From the NCBI RefSeq assembly GCF_002929705.1, contig NZ_PJIN01000002.1, positions 646,158 through 710,157 of the forward strand: a stretch of DNA of 64,000 nucleotides, in the 5' to 3' direction. The position numbers and the translations under genes were made by a program. Of the stretch, positions 1 through 8,117 are shown in pieces. Under the pieces are notes generated by a model. That model saw only the letters and a list, made by a program, of their open reading frames with translations, was not told where the DNA came from and made no database searches. The stretch comes from Arthrobacter sp. N199823 (GTDB lineage: Bacteria > Actinomycetota > Actinomycetes > Actinomycetales > Micrococcaceae). How positions within the stretch are numbered: position 1 is the stretch's first letter; each line of letters opens with the position of its first letter.

Positions 1-296
1 GCTTCGTACTCAACCTGCGCCCCAAGTCGATCCTGCTGAGCGCTGCAGTGGCACTGTCCCTGCGAGGCAGCGCACTAACAGTGGGCGAAACTGCCGTCGT
101 CATAGCCATCTATACGGCGCTGTCCGCTACCACGGTGGCGATTCCCGTCGTCGGAACTCTTATGTCTCCAGAGAAGACGGAGGCGTGGCTAGTGAGTACG
201 CGAGGCTGGATCGCTCGGAACAACCGGACCGTCACCATCCTGATTCTTCTGATGATCGGTGTCGTCACCGTAGGGAATGGGTTGACGCGGCTTTAG
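1..296 (+). CDS. GAP (SfLAP) family membrane protein, C-terminal part
   Basis: The reading frame is already open at the left edge, so only about 97 C-terminal codons are visible. They show an Asn-Leu-Arg-Pro-Lys stretch just inside the edge, a hydrophobic helix, a Pro-rich turn followed by a Trp-Leu pair, and a last membrane helix ending in Leu-Thr-Arg-Leu. This arrangement resembles the C-terminal half of the GAP/Sap family (sulfolipid-1-addressing-like), polytopic actinobacterial membrane proteins linked to export of peptidoglycolipids. The family call rests on motif order only, and the substrate is unknown. No downstream partner lies close by. Confidence 0.55.
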   Translation, partial: FVLNLRPKSILLSAAVALSLRGSALTVGETAVVIAIYTALSATTVAIPVVGTLMSPEKTEAWLVSTRGWIARNNRTVTILILLMIGVVTVGNGLTRL

Positions 297-698
297 CGGC
301 AGCGGTGCTATCTCGACATCAAGGACCAGTGGAGTCAGCGCCTAGGTGCCGTGGTCGTGAAACTATCTGGTCGCAGCCGTGAACCGGGCAATGGATAGCG
401 TGAAGAAAGATCGTGTCACGAGTGTCTCGGTCAAAAGATAAGTGCGCTAGTAATTTGATCATGTTGCCTGACTACATTCTTGCGGCTGCGGATTTACCGC
501 TCGGCCAGCACACCCGGAGGCGCAGATGAGTCCGAGTTCGGCACATTGGGTTGACGTGTCCGAGCCGGGCTGGTGCGCTGATACTACCGGTAGGCGGCGA
601 GGCTGATTATCCTCGAATTAGGAGCGGTTCAAGTGACGACGTGATCTAGCTGACCGTGTCTCCAGTGAAATCGCGCTGCGCATCAAGGGAGTAACTAC
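297..698. other. intergenic stretch, no gene recognised
   Basis: About 400 bases without a convincing reading frame on either strand. The only functional element I can point to is the ribosome-binding site (AAGGGAG, about base 684) of the following reductase gene. Confidence 0.5.
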
Positions 699-1268
699 AT
701 GAGGCCACTTCGATATTCGATCAATGTCACGCTCGACGGCTGCGCTCATCACGAGGCAGGGCTCCCTCCGGACGAGGAATCCATGCGCTACTGGACCGCT
801 GAGATGGAGCGAGCCGATGCCCTGCTGTTCGGCCGGGTGACCTACCAGATGATGGAGTCGGCGTGGCATAAGCCGAGCACGGGCACGTGGCCTGACTGGA
901 TGGAGGGCTGGCAGATCCCCTTCGCCGAGAGCATCGACCGGGCGAAGAAGTACGTCGTGTCGCGCACGCTGAGCGGGGTCGATTGGAACGCCGAGCTGCT
1001 GCGAGGCGACGTGGGGCCAGCGGTTCAGCGACTCAAGCAGGAGGCAGGGGAGGGCCTGTGGGTGGGTGGCGTGAGGCTCCCTCTGGCGCTGGCAGATCTG
1101 GGTTTAATTGACGAGTTCGAGTTTCTCGTACATCCGGTCGTTGCCGGACATGGGCCGACGTTACTCTCCGGTCTGCGCGAGCGCATCCAGCTCGAGCTTG
1201 TGGGGCGCCATGAGTTCCGGTCGGGGGTGGTCGCCCTGCGATACCGGCCGACGGGAGTAACGGCTTGA
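699..1268 (+). CDS. RibD C-terminal / dihydrofolate reductase family protein
   Basis: Encodes 189 residues starting Met-Arg-Pro-Leu-Arg-Tyr-Ser-Ile-Asn-Val-Thr-Leu-Asp-Gly, the typical N-terminus of the small actinobacterial DHFR-fold proteins related to the RibD reductase domain. A 'LLFGRVTYQMM' stretch near residue 45 and a 'WVGGVRLPLALADLGLIDE' segment near residue 122 form the nucleotide-binding and GG-strand motifs of the fold. Members are presumed NAD(P)H-dependent reductases, but their substrate is unknown. The ATG follows AAGGGAG at good spacing. The gene stands alone. A 5' fragment of a very similar gene lies at 28967. Confidence 0.85.
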   Translation: MRPLRYSINVTLDGCAHHEAGLPPDEESMRYWTAEMERADALLFGRVTYQMMESAWHKPSTGTWPDWMEGWQIPFAESIDRAKKYVVSRTLSGVDWNAELLRGDVGPAVQRLKQEAGEGLWVGGVRLPLALADLGLIDEFEFLVHPVVAGHGPTLLSGLRERIQLELVGRHEFRSGVVALRYRPTGVTA

Positions 1269-1357
1269 CGTAATTTGTCTTGGCTGCACTTTCGCCTGAG
1301 ATGAACTCCTCTCCTTCTTATCTGCAGGCATTGTCAGCGGCCCTGCCAGTTGCACTC

Positions 1358-1397
1358 TTGACATCATTTCTGATCATACTCATAATTGAGTATGATC
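1358..1397 (+). promoter_or_regulatory. promoter overlapped by a perfect inverted-repeat operator
   Basis: TTGACA (1358-1363), a 17-base spacer and CATAAT (1381-1386) make a near-consensus sigma-70 promoter. A perfect 10-bp inverted repeat, GATCATACTC and GAGTATGATC separated by six bases (1372-1397), covers the -10 box. This is the geometry of a repressor operator (TetR or MarR/HxlR type). It drives the broken hydrolase and perhaps the two genes behind it. No regulator gene sits next to it. Confidence 0.75.
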
Positions 1398-1410
1398 GGA
1401 AATATTGGAG

Positions 1411-2140
1411 ATGAAAGTTGACGAGGCCATGACTGGAGATGTAGACGTGAACCACTTTCACGATGCGGTCACCAGAACAGTCGATGTCGGAGGAGTTGGC
1501 ATTGCCTACCGCGAGATCGGCTCCGCCGAGAATATCCCGCTCGTGGCATTGACACACCTCGGCGCGAACCTGGATAACTGGGACCCGCGGATTGTCGACG
1601 CCCTTGCCACCGGACGTAGGCTCATCCTGCTCGGATACCAGGGTGTCGGGCGGTCTTGCGGCCCCATCCGCGCCCGCATCGAGGAGATGGCTGGTGACGC
1701 CATCAAAGCGATCCGGGCCCTTGTCCACTCGCGGATAGATCTGTTTGGCCTGTCAATGGGCGGGATGGTTTCACAGGAAATCGCACACCGAACCCCGTGG
1801 CTAGTCAGCAGGCTAATCCTTGCCATCAGCGGGCCCCCGGTGGTCCTGAGCTGACCTCAATGACTCGCGTCATGGCTGTCATGGTGGGGTTCTGCGAGCG
1901 CAACTCACCGCCGTGAATCGTTGGGGTAATCGGCAACTGTCGGCGGTGTCAACGTTTACTGGACCAGCACTCATCGTCCACGGTGACAGTGACCGGATGG
2001 TTCCCGTCGCGAACGCGACCGCACTTACTCAAGCATTTCCAGCGGCGTCGCTCACAGTGTATTGCCAGGTTGGTTACGGAGCCGTTTTTCAATGCCACGA
2101 GGAATTCACTGCAAGCGCACGAGAGTTTCTCCGCCGCTGA
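1411..2140 (+). pseudogene. alpha/beta hydrolase, decayed copy
   Basis: The 5' part (to the stop at 1854) and the 3' part (open frame to 2140) align end to end with the intact hydrolase at 3249, but about 150 bases of the middle are missing and the frame is broken. The nucleophile elbow 'FGLSMGGM' and the acidic 'HGDSDRMVP' segment survive. The catalytic His region reads Gly-Tyr-Gly where the intact copy has Gly-His-Gly, so even a restored frame would lack the triad histidine. The start used is the ATG at 1411. An upstream TTG at 1405 is the alternative. The intact and broken copies flank the oxidoreductase gene, which suggests an old tandem duplication. Confidence 0.8.
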
Positions 2141-2210
2141 CAGGCCAATCTGAGCACTGCCTTTTAGTTCCAACCCATTCCATTTCTGCCCACCAATAGG
2201 AGCATCACCA

Positions 2211-3206
2211 ATGAGAGCGTTCATTCTCTCCAAGTACAAAACCGCCCTCCATGAAGCTGATATGCCAGAACCTGTGGTTGGTGACCATGACGTTCTTGTC
2301 CGGGTCCTGGCCGCGGGCCTGAACCAACTAGACGAGAAGATTCGGGTCGGTGAGTTCAAGCAAATCCTGCCTTACAAGTTGCCGATCATCCTCGGCCACG
2401 ACCTCGCCGGTACCGTCATTCGCATCGGCGCGAAGGTCCGCAACTTCAAGCCGGGCGATGAAGTCTACGGTCGCCCAGGAACCGATCACATCGGCACCTT
2501 CGCCGAACGGATCGCCGTCCCGGAGCAGGACCTTGCCCTCAAGCCTGCCTCGATCACCATGGACGAAGCCGGGTCATTACCTCTGGTCGCCCTGACCGCT
2601 TGGCAGGCGCTGGTCGAAATCGGCCACGTGCAGCCTGGTCAGAAGGTTCTCATTCATGCCGGAGCAGGTGGTGTCGGATCGATCGCCATCCAACTCGCCA
2701 AACACCTCGGAGCGGAAGTAGCCACCACAGCAAGTGCAGCCAATGCCAACTTCGTGCGCAGCCTTGGCGCCGATCACGTGATCGACTACCGTTCGGAGGA
2801 CTTCGAGCAGCGGCTCAGCGATTTTGACTTTGTCCTCGACAGCCTCGGCGGTGAGCATCTGCAGAAGTCGCTGCGCATCCTGAAGCGCGGTGGGACCGCC
2901 GTCGGTATCTCCGGACCGCCCACCCCAGAATTCGCACGACGCGCAGGGCTGAACCCTGTGCTTCGTCTTGCAGTCACCGTGATCAGCAGCAAGATCCGGA
3001 AGCAGGCCAAACGGATCGGCGTCAACTACCAATTCCTCTTCATGCGCGCCAGCGGTGACCAGCTCCGGGACATCACGGCGCTCATCGACAGTGGTGCCAT
3101 TCGCCCTATCGTCGGACGCGTGTTCCCGTTCGATGACACCGTCCAGGGTCTCGAGTCCTTGGCGACAGGTGGCAACCGTGGCAAAGCTGTCATTAGCAAC
3201 CCCTGA
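2211..3206 (+). CDS. NADP-dependent zinc-independent alcohol dehydrogenase / quinone oxidoreductase family
   Basis: 331 residues of the medium-chain dehydrogenase/reductase superfamily, quinone-oxidoreductase branch. Visible are the N-terminal GroES-like domain with 'ILGHDLAGTV' near residue 61, and the Rossmann motif 'HAGAGGVGSIAIQLAK' near residue 149. The cysteine ligands of zinc-dependent members are absent. Such enzymes reduce quinones or enones with NADPH in the cytosol. AGGAG lies about 8 bases before the ATG. It is followed after 42 bases by an alpha/beta hydrolase on the same strand, so the two are probably cotranscribed from the operator-controlled promoter at 1358. This suggests an inducible detoxification or catabolic role. 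Confidence 0.85.
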   Translation: MRAFILSKYKTALHEADMPEPVVGDHDVLVRVLAAGLNQLDEKIRVGEFKQILPYKLPIILGHDLAGTVIRIGAKVRNFKPGDEVYGRPGTDHIGTFAERIAVPEQDLALKPASITMDEAGSLPLVALTAWQALVEIGHVQPGQKVLIHAGAGGVGSIAIQLAKHLGAEVATTASAANANFVRSLGADHVIDYRSEDFEQRLSDFDFVLDSLGGEHLQKSLRILKRGGTAVGISGPPTPEFARRAGLNPVLRLAVTVISSKIRKQAKRIGVNYQFLFMRASGDQLRDITALIDSGAIRPIVGRVFPFDDTVQGLESLATGGNRGKAVISNP

Positions 3207-3248
3207 CCACCAGTTCCATAACCGCATCCGATTATAGAAAGGGCCATC

Positions 3249-4109
3249 ATGGTCAACAGTTCTCAGGAACCCATCGTCACCTCTTATGCTCTGGCGCCGG
3301 CCAAAACCATTACCGCCAAGGGCATCACCTACGCATATCGTGAACTTGGACCGACGGGAGGCATTCCCGTCGTGTTTTTCGTCCACCTCGCCGCAACTCT
3401 GGACAATTGGGATCCTCGCATCGTGGACCCCATCGCGCAGCACCGCCACGTCATCACCTTCGATCAACAAGGCGTTGGCGCCTCCACTGGAACAGTGCCG
3501 GATACCATCGAGGCTGCGGCCGATGACGCCTACGATTTCATCACCGCACTCGGTTACGACACGATCGATGTGTTCTCTTTTTCCATGGGAGGCATGATCG
3601 CACAGGACCTCGTCATCAAGCACCCGAACCTCGTGCGTAGGCTGATCCTCACCGGAACCGGCCCTCGATGGGGGAAAGACATGGACAAAGTCGTCAGGAC
3701 CACCTACTGGGACATCCTGCGGGCCACGCTGACACGATCTGACCCGAAGGAGTTCCTCTTCTTCAACCGGGATGCTGAAGGGAAACGTGCAGGCAAAGCG
3801 TTCGTTAGCCGTCTTGCCGAGCGAACGAAAGACCGTGACAAGCCGATCGGCACGAAAGCATTCCGGACCCAACTCAAAGCGATCCAACGCTTCGGCCGAT
3901 CGGCTCCGTCCGAGCTATCGGTAGTCGCGGCGCCGACTCTCATCGCCAACGGAGACAACGATCGCATGGTTCCTTCGATCCTCTCCAAGGATCTGCAGCA
4001 CAGGATCACGGGATCGGACCTCGTCATCTACCCAAACTCGGGTCACGGCGGTATTTTCCAGTTCCACGAACAGTTTGCACCGATCGCAGTGAAGTTCCTC
4101 ACCGATTAG
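3249..4109 (+). CDS. alpha/beta hydrolase
   Basis: 286 residues with the alpha/beta-hydrolase order: oxyanion-hole region 'VFFVHLAATLDNWDPRI' near residue 38, nucleophile elbow 'FSFSMGGM' near residue 115, acid in 'NGDNDRMVP' near residue 235, and histidine in 'SGHGGIFQFHEQF' near residue 262. The triad therefore looks complete. Substrate is unknown; relatives include haloperoxidase-like and ester hydrolases. The ATG follows AGAAAGGG. It lies 42 bases after the oxidoreductase and is the intact paralogue of the broken gene at 1411. Confidence 0.85.
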   Translation: MVNSSQEPIVTSYALAPAKTITAKGITYAYRELGPTGGIPVVFFVHLAATLDNWDPRIVDPIAQHRHVITFDQQGVGASTGTVPDTIEAAADDAYDFITALGYDTIDVFSFSMGGMIAQDLVIKHPNLVRRLILTGTGPRWGKDMDKVVRTTYWDILRATLTRSDPKEFLFFNRDAEGKRAGKAFVSRLAERTKDRDKPIGTKAFRTQLKAIQRFGRSAPSELSVVAAPTLIANGDNDRMVPSILSKDLQHRITGSDLVIYPNSGHGGIFQFHEQFAPIAVKFLTD

Positions 4110-4236
4110 CACGGAGCTACCCGTTCGTTGAAGGTAACCGCAAGCAAGTCGACAACGGGGCGCAACTATCACCACTTGAGAGGGCAGCGTCAGCCGGATC
4201 GATGAGTGGAGGTGAAAAGCATGGCCGCTGCATCGA

Positions 4237-5586
4237 TTACAAGATGCCGTGGAGGATTTCCTCGGCTGCCCGGCGGCCGGAGCGAATTGCACCGTCCATG
4301 TAGCCATTCCAGATTGCAGAGGTCTCCGCGCCAGCCCAGTGGATACGGTCCACGGGAGCAGCGAGGGCCTTGCCGTACTGCGTCCAGGCACCGGCGCCGA
4401 GCCGTCCGCCATAGCAGCCGCGGGTGAATTCCTCAGCCGTCCAGTCCTGCTCAACGACGTCGAACGGCTTGGCTGCCTTCGGCCCGAAGTACTTCACCAG
4501 GGAATCGATGACGAGTCCGCGGCGTCGATCGGCGCTCATCAAACTGGCCGAGCGGGCGTGTGCGCCCTCAAGGAAGCCGACCAAAACCCCGCAAGATCCG
4601 TCACGTGGACTGTTGTCCAAGACGACATTGAAAGCGTCGTCGAAACTCCACACACTGCCGTTGAGTCCGTCCTCGCGCCAGAACGGGGTGTCGTAGCCGA
4701 TGTGGAACTTGATGACGGCCCCGGCCGGCATCTGCTGGGTGAGTCCATCACGTAGCGCGGGCAGGGCAGGGGAGTAACGTATCCTCCCGGCCAACGTTTG
4801 CGGTATCGCCACGATGACGTGCTGTGCCGTGACGCTACCGCCTTCATGCTCGACGACGACGCCGGACCCGTCCTGGTGGATGGTTCGGACCACGCTATTG
4901 AGCCGTACCGCATCGCCCAGTGCGGCGGCCATCCTCTCAGAGATGAGATGAGTGCCACCGACCACCCGCCTCTCTTGAGCACCTCCTGTGGTGCTCATCA
5001 GCGAGTCCAGGCTGGTCCCGGATTTGACGTAGAAAAGGAAATGCAGGAGGGAAAGTTCGGGAGCCTCAGCCGAGAAAAGCGCCGGAACGAGGATGCGGAA
5101 GAACCGTCTGGCGAGGCTGTCTTCGGTGTGGGAGACGAGCCAGGAGTCAAGGGTTTGGCGGTCCAAGTCCTGGGCCTCTTCGGTTTCCCACGGCTCGCCA
5201 ATGGCCACTGTTGAAGCCAGAGCTTCCAGCTGGTCCCAGAGCCGGCCAACTTCCGCAGCCGATTCAGCAGGAAGCCCAAACGTCCTGTCGGAGTAGCGGA
5301 CAGTGTTCCCGTCGACCATTGTCAGCGCGTCGCCCTGATCGAAGCTGTGGAATGTCTCGAGTCCCAGTTCCTCGATGAGCCCAAGCACGGCATCCTGGGT
5401 AGGGCCGACCCATTGGCCGCCCAGCTCCACGGGAACTCCGTTACTGAGAAAGCCACCCATGTTCCGGCCTGCCACCCGGTCACGAGCTTCAAGCACGACG
5501 GCGGTCTTACCTTCGGCTACCAACTTGCGTGCGGCACTCAGGCCGGCTAAACCCGCGCCCACGACAACTACGTCCACGTCAAACAT
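4237..5586 (-). CDS. flavin monoamine oxidase family protein (putrescine oxidase-like)
   Basis: 449 residues from the ATG at 5586, which has GGAGG eight bases upstream. A TTG seven codons earlier lacks a ribosome site. The N-terminus carries the FAD dinucleotide motif 'VVGAGLAGLSAAR', then 'GGQWVGPTQ', and near the C-terminus 'WAGAETSAIWNGYMDGAI', all hallmarks of the amine oxidase family. Cys391 in 'RGCYGG' sits where monoamine oxidases attach FAD covalently through Cys; this is suggestive only. The enzyme would oxidise a primary amine or polyamine to an aldehyde, releasing ammonia and hydrogen peroxide. It lies 87 bases downstream of an isochorismatase-fold gene on the same strand, probably one operon divergent from the GlxA regulator. 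Confidence 0.85.
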   Translation of the reverse strand: MFDVDVVVVGAGLAGLSAARKLVAEGKTAVVLEARDRVAGRNMGGFLSNGVPVELGGQWVGPTQDAVLGLIEELGLETFHSFDQGDALTMVDGNTVRYSDRTFGLPAESAAEVGRLWDQLEALASTVAIGEPWETEEAQDLDRQTLDSWLVSHTEDSLARRFFRILVPALFSAEAPELSLLHFLFYVKSGTSLDSLMSTTGGAQERRVVGGTHLISERMAAALGDAVRLNSVVRTIHQDGSGVVVEHEGGSVTAQHVIVAIPQTLAGRIRYSPALPALRDGLTQQMPAGAVIKFHIGYDTPFWREDGLNGSVWSFDDAFNVVLDNSPRDGSCGVLVGFLEGAHARSASLMSADRRRGLVIDSLVKYFGPKAAKPFDVVEQDWTAEEFTRGCYGGRLGAGAWTQYGKALAAPVDRIHWAGAETSAIWNGYMDGAIRSGRRAAEEILHGIL

Positions 5587-5673
5587 GCCAAGATCCTCCA
5601 AGTGCAAATCTATTCATCTAACCAAGGATGAGGGCACGGTTGGCCGCTCCGTTGTAATAGTTATCGGGTTCGA

Positions 5674-6321
5674 TCAAGCTACTGCCGCGAACGCGGCATG
5701 ACCCTGCACGGCCGAGGTTCCCAAGTCGCCCTTGGGCAGAGCAGTTCCGGACTTGACGGCGTGTACCCAGTCATCCGTGCTGGCAACGGCGGCAAAGTTG
5801 GAGTTCAGCAGCACCATCAGCGTCTCGTGCAGCTGCTGCGCGCCGACTTGACCTGCCTCGTTCGCCAGGTGGACCGCGCCACTGGCATCGGAGAGCACCT
5901 CAACTGCGAATCCCAGTGGTTCGGCAGCTGCCGCGGTGGCCAGGTCGCAGTTGTTGCTCATGTAACCGACCAAGGTGATGGCCTCGATATCGTTCTCCCG
6001 CAGCCACGCTTCGAAGTCGGTGCCGGCGAAAACACTGGCGTAGCCCTTGACGAGGTGCTTCCAAGAATCCTTGTGTCGGGAAGCAATCTCCGGGTGAAGC
6101 TTCCATCCTTCAGATCCCTCAGCGAAAACGGGAGCTCCGGCTGGGTACTGGTGCTGGACCACGGCAACAGGCATGTCCTGCGCTTCAGCGACGTCGATGG
6201 CCCGGGTGATGTTCGCCAGAGACTCATTGCGGTCGGGGTACTGGATCGCCAAGGGGCCTCCTTCGGCAAAGTAGTCATTCTGTACGTCAATGATGACGAG
6301 TGCGCGGCGCAATCCGGCCAT
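5674..6321 (-). CDS. cysteine hydrolase, isochorismatase family
   Basis: 215 residues from the ATG at 6321, which has GGAG six bases upstream. The frame stays open further upstream but without a ribosome site. The catalytic triad of the family can be placed: Asp12 in 'IIDVQND', Lys92 in 'LVKGYASVF', and nucleophile Cys125 in 'YMSNNCDLA'. Family members hydrolyse amides or enol ethers (nicotinamidase, isochorismatase, carbamoylase types), and the substrate cannot be told here. It begins the minus-strand pair with the amine oxidase. The divergent GlxA-type regulator starts 108 bases away, a common arrangement in which the regulator controls the hydrolase. Confidence 0.85.
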   Translation of the reverse strand: MAGLRRALVIIDVQNDYFAEGGPLAIQYPDRNESLANITRAIDVAEAQDMPVAVVQHQYPAGAPVFAEGSEGWKLHPEIASRHKDSWKHLVKGYASVFAGTDFEAWLRENDIEAITLVGYMSNNCDLATAAAAEPLGFAVEVLSDASGAVHLANEAGQVGAQQLHETLMVLLNSNFAAVASTDDWVHAVKSGTALPKGDLGTSAVQGHAAFAAVA

Positions 6322-6429
6322 GGTGGTCTCCAAGTCAGTGGTTGTTTTGCTTGTCGCTCCCAGCATGACAGTGTCCGGGAGTGTATCGTGAGTGGCGTAT
6401 ATGCACATCTTCGATGAAAACGGGCCAAG

Positions 6430-7377
6430 ATGAGAATTGCCATCCACGCCTTTGATGGAATGACTATGTTCCACCTGGCGACCCCGCTGCTTGTTTTTGG
6501 TGAAGTGGCCAGGCTGGATCTGGCTCCCGACTGGGAGGCGAAGGTCTTTACCGAGGCCGGACTGCCGGTGCGCAGTGCTGAGGGGTACGTGATTAGTGAG
6601 GTGTTCGGACCGGAGCTTGCCAATGACGCCGACCTCGTGGTGTTCCCATCGTGGCTGTCAGAGTTGCCGGATCCATCCGAGGGCCTGATTCGTCTCGTTC
6701 AGCAGTCACATAAGCGCGGAGCCACGATTGCCGGCCTGTGCCTAGGGGCATATCCGGTAGCGCGCAGCGGCATCCTCGATGGCCGCACAGCTGTGACGCA
6801 CTGGAATGCAGCCCCGGCTGTGGCGGTCAAAGCGCATACCGTGGCGTTCGACGACTCAGCACTCTATATTGACCACGGCGATGTGCTCACCTCGGCCGGC
6901 ACCGCTTCGGCATTGGATGCTTGCCTGCATATTGTGCGAACACGGCTGGGATCGGCAGCCGCGGCCGCGGTGGCGCGACATATTGTCATCGCCCCCCATC
7001 GTGAAGGAGATCAAGCGCAGTACATTGCCCGGCCTGTTCAAGATCCGGACATGGACGGGCCCCTAGGTAGAACAATTCAGTGGGCGCTGGCAAACCTAGA
7101 TCAAGACCTTGAGGTGGAGGCGATGGCTGCCCATGCCACCATGAGCAAACGGAACTTCACACGCAGGTTCAAGGAGATTACCGGACTCTCTCCGGCGCGT
7201 TGGGTGCTTGGCCGACGGCTTGATGATGCCCGCCAGCTCCTGGAAACCACTAAGTGGAGTATTGCCCGGATTGCGGAGTCCTGCGGCTTTGGCAGTGCAG
7301 TGACGTTCCGCCAGAATTTTATTGCCGCCTACTCCACGACCCCGACCTCGTACCGGAGCCGGTTTACTAACGGTTAG
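6430..7377 (+). CDS. GlxA family transcriptional regulator (DJ-1/PfpI domain plus AraC-type HTH)
   Basis: 315 residues in two parts. Residues 1 to about 190 form a DJ-1/PfpI domain with the elbow cysteine (Cys104 in 'AGLCLGAYPVA'). Residues about 215-310 form an AraC-type double helix-turn-helix, including 'NFTRRFKEITGLSPARWV' and 'IAESCGFGSAVTFRQNF'. GlxA-like regulators usually activate neighbouring catabolic genes in response to an amine or amide ligand bound by the DJ-1 part. The divergent isochorismatase/amine-oxidase pair is the obvious target. No strong Shine-Dalgarno precedes the ATG. Confidence 0.9.
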   Translation: MRIAIHAFDGMTMFHLATPLLVFGEVARLDLAPDWEAKVFTEAGLPVRSAEGYVISEVFGPELANDADLVVFPSWLSELPDPSEGLIRLVQQSHKRGATIAGLCLGAYPVARSGILDGRTAVTHWNAAPAVAVKAHTVAFDDSALYIDHGDVLTSAGTASALDACLHIVRTRLGSAAAAAVARHIVIAPHREGDQAQYIARPVQDPDMDGPLGRTIQWALANLDQDLEVEAMAAHATMSKRNFTRRFKEITGLSPARWVLGRRLDDARQLLETTKWSIARIAESCGFGSAVTFRQNFIAAYSTTPTSYRSRFTNG

Positions 7378-7431
7378 GTGCTTGGCTCTTCGGCTGAAAG
7401 TCGCGTCCAAGTGCTGACCTAGAATCGCCCC

Positions 7432-8022
7432 CTACCCTGCGGCGGCCGTGTCCTGCTTGCGGGCATAGGCACGATTGGCCCGCTGTCTGGCACCGCACCG
7501 TTCGGAGCACCACTGCCGCCTTGCATGCGTACGAACCATAAATCGGTCACACGGCGCGGACGCGCAGCGCGCGATACGGTCCGCTTCCGGGCCGGTCACC
7601 AGCGCAGCGGCGTCTTCAGCGATGTGCGCCATGGCGTGAGCGACGAGCTGGGACACTGGGTGGCTCGGGGTCCGTATTAGTCCATCGTTGGAGTCGTAGT
7701 GCAGCAGGGCGGCGCTGGCCACGGCAGTTAACGCCTGATTAATTCCGTCCATTGACCCGGAGCTCGGTGCATGACCCTCGGCCTGTGCCGACAGAACATT
7801 CCGAAGGTGCTCCCTCAGATCCGTGAGCTGAAGCTGGCAGTAGCGCAGCAATCCTGTGCCAATGGGTGCGAGGTTGTGCTTCACGAGCCACGCGGTGGCG
7901 TTTTCGGGGCTGTTGAGCTCATCGACCCGTTGCCCGCCAGGCAGCGTAACGATGCTATTGGCCAAAGCCAAGCACGGATGCTCGGCAGTGCCGGGGGCCG
8001 GTGGCAGTGGGATCTTCATCAT
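7432..8022 (-). CDS. CGNR zinc finger domain-containing regulator (ABATE domain)
   Basis: 196 residues. Residues 1 to about 140 match the layout of the ABATE stress-ligand domain (an early 'LALANSIVTLPGG' and a following helical part). The C-terminus is a compact zinc finger with cysteines in 'RCASAPCDRFMV' and 'WCSERCGARQRANRAYARK'. The signature is CGAR rather than the eponymous CGNR. These proteins are putative DNA-binding regulators responding to small molecules. The gene is divergent from an LLM-class flavin oxidoreductase, and a perfect 13-bp inverted repeat lies in between, which fits autoregulation and control of the neighbour. Confidence 0.85.
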   Translation of the reverse strand: MMKIPLPPAPGTAEHPCLALANSIVTLPGGQRVDELNSPENATAWLVKHNLAPIGTGLLRYCQLQLTDLREHLRNVLSAQAEGHAPSSGSMDGINQALTAVASAALLHYDSNDGLIRTPSHPVSQLVAHAMAHIAEDAAALVTGPEADRIARCASAPCDRFMVRTHARRQWCSERCGARQRANRAYARKQDTAAAG

Positions 8023-8044
8023 GCACTCACGGTATCAGTTGCTC

Positions 8045-8106
8045 TTTGACGTGATAAGCCTCTACAGTGGATTATCACGTCAAAACAAACTTTATGCCGT
8101 GATAAG
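8045..8106. promoter_or_regulatory. operator: perfect 13-bp inverted repeat plus a third half-site
   Basis: TTTGACGTGATAA (8045-8057) and its exact reverse complement (8072-8084) are separated by 14 bases. A further copy of the core, CGTGATAA, lies at 8098-8105 in the same orientation as the first arm, just before the ribosome site of the flavin enzyme gene. The cluster sits in the divergent region of the CGNR regulator and the LLM enzyme and is the likely binding site of that regulator. Confidence 0.8.
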
Positions 8107-8117
8107 TGAGGTAGTTC

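Noticed and set aside
2577-3887. Long open frame of 436 codons on the minus strand
   Set aside because: It lies exactly antisense to the quinone oxidoreductase and hydrolase genes, and its composition has no family resemblance; a GC-rich shadow frame.
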